DNA of 64,000 nt from Streptomyces sp. SID8352 (GTDB lineage Bacteria > Actinomycetota > Actinomycetes > Streptomycetales > Streptomycetaceae): the NCBI RefSeq assembly GCF_009862265.1, contig NZ_WWGX01000012.1, positions 62,176-126,175 of the forward strand, in the 5' to 3' direction. Positions 63,063 through 64,000 of this stretch are shown here, piece after piece; positions within the stretch are counted from its first letter, which is position 1; the number at the start of each line of letters is the position of its first letter. Position numbers and translations under genes: made by a program. The notes below the pieces were generated by a model. The model was given only the letters and a program-made list of their open reading frames with translations. It had not been told where the DNA came from and searched no databases.

Positions 63063-64000
63063 ATGGACGCTGTGACCCAGGTCCCCACCCCCGTCAACGA
63101 GCCGGTCCACGGCTACGCCCCCGGCTCACCCGAGCGCGCCCGCCTGGAGGCGAAGCTCAAGGAACTGGCCGACAACCCCGTCGACCTGCCCTGCACCATC
63201 GGCGGCGAGAAGCGGATGGGCGGCGGCGAGCGCTTCGACGTCGTGCAGCCGCACAACCACAAGGCCCGCCTGGGCACGTACGCGAACGCGACCCAGCAGG
63301 ACGCCCGGGACGCCGTCGACGCCGCCCTGGCCGCCGCCCCCGCCTGGCGCGCGATGTCCTTCGACGACCGCGCGGCGATCATCCTGCGCGCCGCCGAGCT
63401 GCTGGCCGGCCCCTGGCGCGAGACCATCGCCGCCTCCACCATGCTCGGCCAGTCGAAGACCGCCCAGCAGGCCGAGATCGACAGCCCCTGCGAGCTGGTC
63501 GACTTCTGGCGGTTCAACGTCCACTACGCGCGCGGCATCCTCGCCGAGCAGCCCCCGGCCAACTCGCCGGGCGTGTGGAACCGCATGGACCACCGCCCGC
63601 TGGAGGGCTTCGTCTACGCGATCACGCCGTTCAACTTCAGCGCCATCGCCGCCAACCTGCCCACCGCCCCCGCCCTCATGGGCAACGTGGTGGTCTGGAA
63701 GCCGTCCCCGACGCAGACCCACGCCGCCGTGCTGCTGATGAGCCTCCTGGAGGAGGCCGGGCTGCCCAAGGGCGTCATCAACCTCGTCACCGGCGACGGC
63801 ATCGACGTCTCCGAGGTCACCCTGAACCACCGCGACCTCGCGGGCATCCACTTCACCGGCTCGACCCGGACCTTCCAGTACCTGTGGAAGACGGTCGGCG
63901 CCAACATCGAGAAGTACCGCACCTATCCGCGCCTGGTCGGCGAGACCGGCGGCAAGGACTTCCTCGTCGCCCACCCGAGCGCCGACCGCGCCGTGCTCAA
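63063..64000 (+). CDS. pruA: L-glutamate gamma-semialdehyde (pyrroline-5-carboxylate) dehydrogenase, partial (runs off right edge)
   Basis: The visible 312 codons cover the N-terminal arm and NAD-binding domain of this ALDH-family enzyme. They show FVYAITPFNFSAIAANLP, NVVVWKPSPTQTH, GIHFTGSTRTFQYLW and the catalytic-Glu block VGETGGKDFLVAHPSAD. The nucleophile cysteine lies beyond the window. The ATG at 63063 follows AAGGAG at 11 nt. It oxidises the product of the upstream proline dehydrogenase to glutamate. In contrast to the ALDH-like protein at 1280-2557, the general-base Glu is present here. Confidence 0.95.
   Translation, partial: MDAVTQVPTPVNEPVHGYAPGSPERARLEAKLKELADNPVDLPCTIGGEKRMGGGERFDVVQPHNHKARLGTYANATQQDARDAVDAALAAAPAWRAMSFDDRAAIILRAAELLAGPWRETIAASTMLGQSKTAQQAEIDSPCELVDFWRFNVHYARGILAEQPPANSPGVWNRMDHRPLEGFVYAITPFNFSAIAANLPTAPALMGNVVVWKPSPTQTHAAVLLMSLLEEAGLPKGVINLVTGDGIDVSEVTLNHRDLAGIHFTGSTRTFQYLWKTVGANIEKYRTYPRLVGETGGKDFLVAHPSADRAVL

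Overview
The window is very GC-rich DNA in which almost every gene shows strong G/C third-position bias. Start codons are often GTG. The gene order (glycine-riboswitch gcvT-gcvH-glyA-sdaA, ligA, gatC-gatA-gatB, ilvB-ilvN-ilvC-serA, proline dehydrogenase-pruA) is the one I know from Streptomyces chromosomes. From memory it parallels the S. coelicolor segment around SCO5469-SCO5520. No rRNA, tRNA, IS element or CRISPR array was found.

Layout. (1) 1-5089, minus strand, looks accessory: a partial TPP-dependent enzyme, an unknown 169-aa protein and an aldehyde-dehydrogenase-like protein with a TTA codon, followed by an ABC-F ribosome-protection gene with a possible leader ORF. (2) 5592-10230, minus strand: serine/glycine catabolism (sdaA, glyA, gcvH, gcvT) under a two-aptamer glycine riboswitch. 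(3) 10417-13636: a P-loop protein with a long repetitive Pro/Ala region and a TTA codon, then two SseB-like proteins. (4) 14431-20688: a complete five-gene oligopeptide ABC transporter closed by a strong terminator. (5) 20758-31676: housekeeping and small-molecule genes, including a TRIC/UPF0126 channel, a thioesterase, a cysteine desulfurase and mnmA (tRNA 2-thiouridine), a Tat-type amidase, a DUF427 protein, a LOG-family protein, an SDR, a truncated MetE-like protein and ligA. (6) 31936-34176: a membrane GGDEF-EAL protein (rmdB-like) with a TTA codon directly after its GGDEF motif. (7) 35087-38651: gatC-gatA-small membrane protein-gatB. (8) 39089-51157: MMPL transporter, GNAT, small membrane and soluble proteins, a large LuxR-type ATPase regulator, a PQQ-type sugar dehydrogenase lipoprotein, an aldo/keto reductase and a 2-hydroxyacid dehydrogenase. 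(9) 51402-60399: a PAS-GGDEF-degenerate-EAL membrane protein, then ilvB with a leader-peptide attenuator, ilvN, ilvC and serA. (10) 60586-64000: a PucR-type regulator divergent from proline dehydrogenase and pruA, with a perfect inverted repeat between them.

Functional themes. Amino-acid flux dominates: glycine/serine breakdown, branched-chain synthesis, serine synthesis, proline breakdown and peptide uptake. Each block carries a recognisable regulatory device (riboswitch, attenuator, or divergent regulator with operator). Two cyclic-di-GMP proteins lie about 17 kb apart; one keeps an intact EAL motif and the other has lost it. Three genes contain the rare leucine codon TTA and are therefore candidates for bldA control. 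Several genes have a TANNNT-like -10 box 6-7 nt before the start codon and no ribosome-binding site, which suggests leaderless transcripts.

Limits. Family assignments come from reading motifs by eye, and no database search was run. Start codons were chosen from ribosome-binding sites or -10 boxes and remain predictions. The left-edge TPP gene and right-edge pruA are cut by the window.
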